A DNA stretch of 6,595 nucleotides from an uncultured Bacteroides sp. Its GTDB lineage: Bacteria; Bacteroidota; Bacteroidia; Bacteroidales; Bacteroidaceae. Position numbers and translations under genes: made by a program. Of this stretch, positions 6,588 through 6,595 are shown one piece after another. The stretch is from NCBI GenBank assembly GCA_959606905.1, contig CAUHML010000171.1:1-6595 (forward strand). Direction: 5' to 3'. The notes below the pieces were generated by a model. The model worked only from the letters and a program-made list of their open reading frames with translations. It ran no database searches and was not told the DNA's origin. The stretch's first letter is position 1. Each line of letters begins with the position of its first letter.

Positions 6588-6595
6588 ATGAAAAG
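6588..6595 (+). CDS. Start of a probable second SusC-like gene (truncated by window edge)
   Basis: Only ATGAAAAG is inside the window (Met-Lys-Arg/Ser). The call rests on context. AAAGACATGAAAAG (6582-6595) is identical to 142-155, around the start of the first transporter, and the 20-bp leader repeat precedes both at similar distances (69 and 62 nt). An in-frame TAA at 6561 with no ATG in between fixes this as the first possible start. Tandem SusC/D pairs are common in PULs. Product identity needs the sequence beyond 6595. Confidence 0.45.

Overview
The window reads as part of a polysaccharide utilisation locus (PUL) from a gut Bacteroidales bacterium (Bacteroides, Phocaeicola or a close relative). 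This is inferred from the SusC/SusD/SusE-like gene order, the absence of Shine-Dalgarno sequences before A-rich start regions, a TAnnTTTG-type -7 element, and AT-rich intergenic DNA. No taxonomic marker is present, so the genus is not fixed.

Layout: (1) 1-147 is a leader, possibly with the last codons of an upstream gene at 3-62. (2) 148-5897 holds three tightly spaced plus-strand genes that look like one operon: a SusC-like TonB-dependent transporter (148-3153), a SusD-like surface glycan-binding lipoprotein (12 nt later, 3166-4773), and a SusE-like surface lipoprotein with two C-terminal beta-sandwich, CBM-like domains (17 nt later, 4791-5897). (3) 5898-6587 is a 690-bp AT-rich gap. It opens with a long, nearly perfect hairpin (5919-5976), probably the operon terminator. 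It also contains repeated and palindromic segments, a TACATTTG promoter-like element and two doubtful small ORFs. (4) The window ends 8 nt into what is probably a second SusC-like gene (start 6588), whose leader resembles that of the first.

How the genes work together (family knowledge): SusD and SusE-like lipoproteins capture glycan on the cell surface. SusD caps the SusC barrel, and SusC imports oligosaccharides into the periplasm using TonB energy. The SusE-like protein and the SusD aromatic residues that align with the starch-binding arc of B. thetaiotaomicron SusD make an alpha-glucan (starch, glycogen, pullulan or dextran type) substrate the first guess. No glycoside hydrolase or regulator is in the window, so the substrate is not established. 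SusC has no N-terminal STN domain, which argues against ECF-sigma/anti-sigma control and for a SusR-type or hybrid two-component regulator encoded elsewhere.

The most notable signal is not protein-coding. A 20-bp element (one mismatch) and a 14-nt start-codon block recur, in the same order and nearly the same spacing, before both SusC starts, about 6.4 kb apart. This points to tandem duplication of a Sus module with a shared leader. I see no clearly novel defence, mobile or RNA system here.
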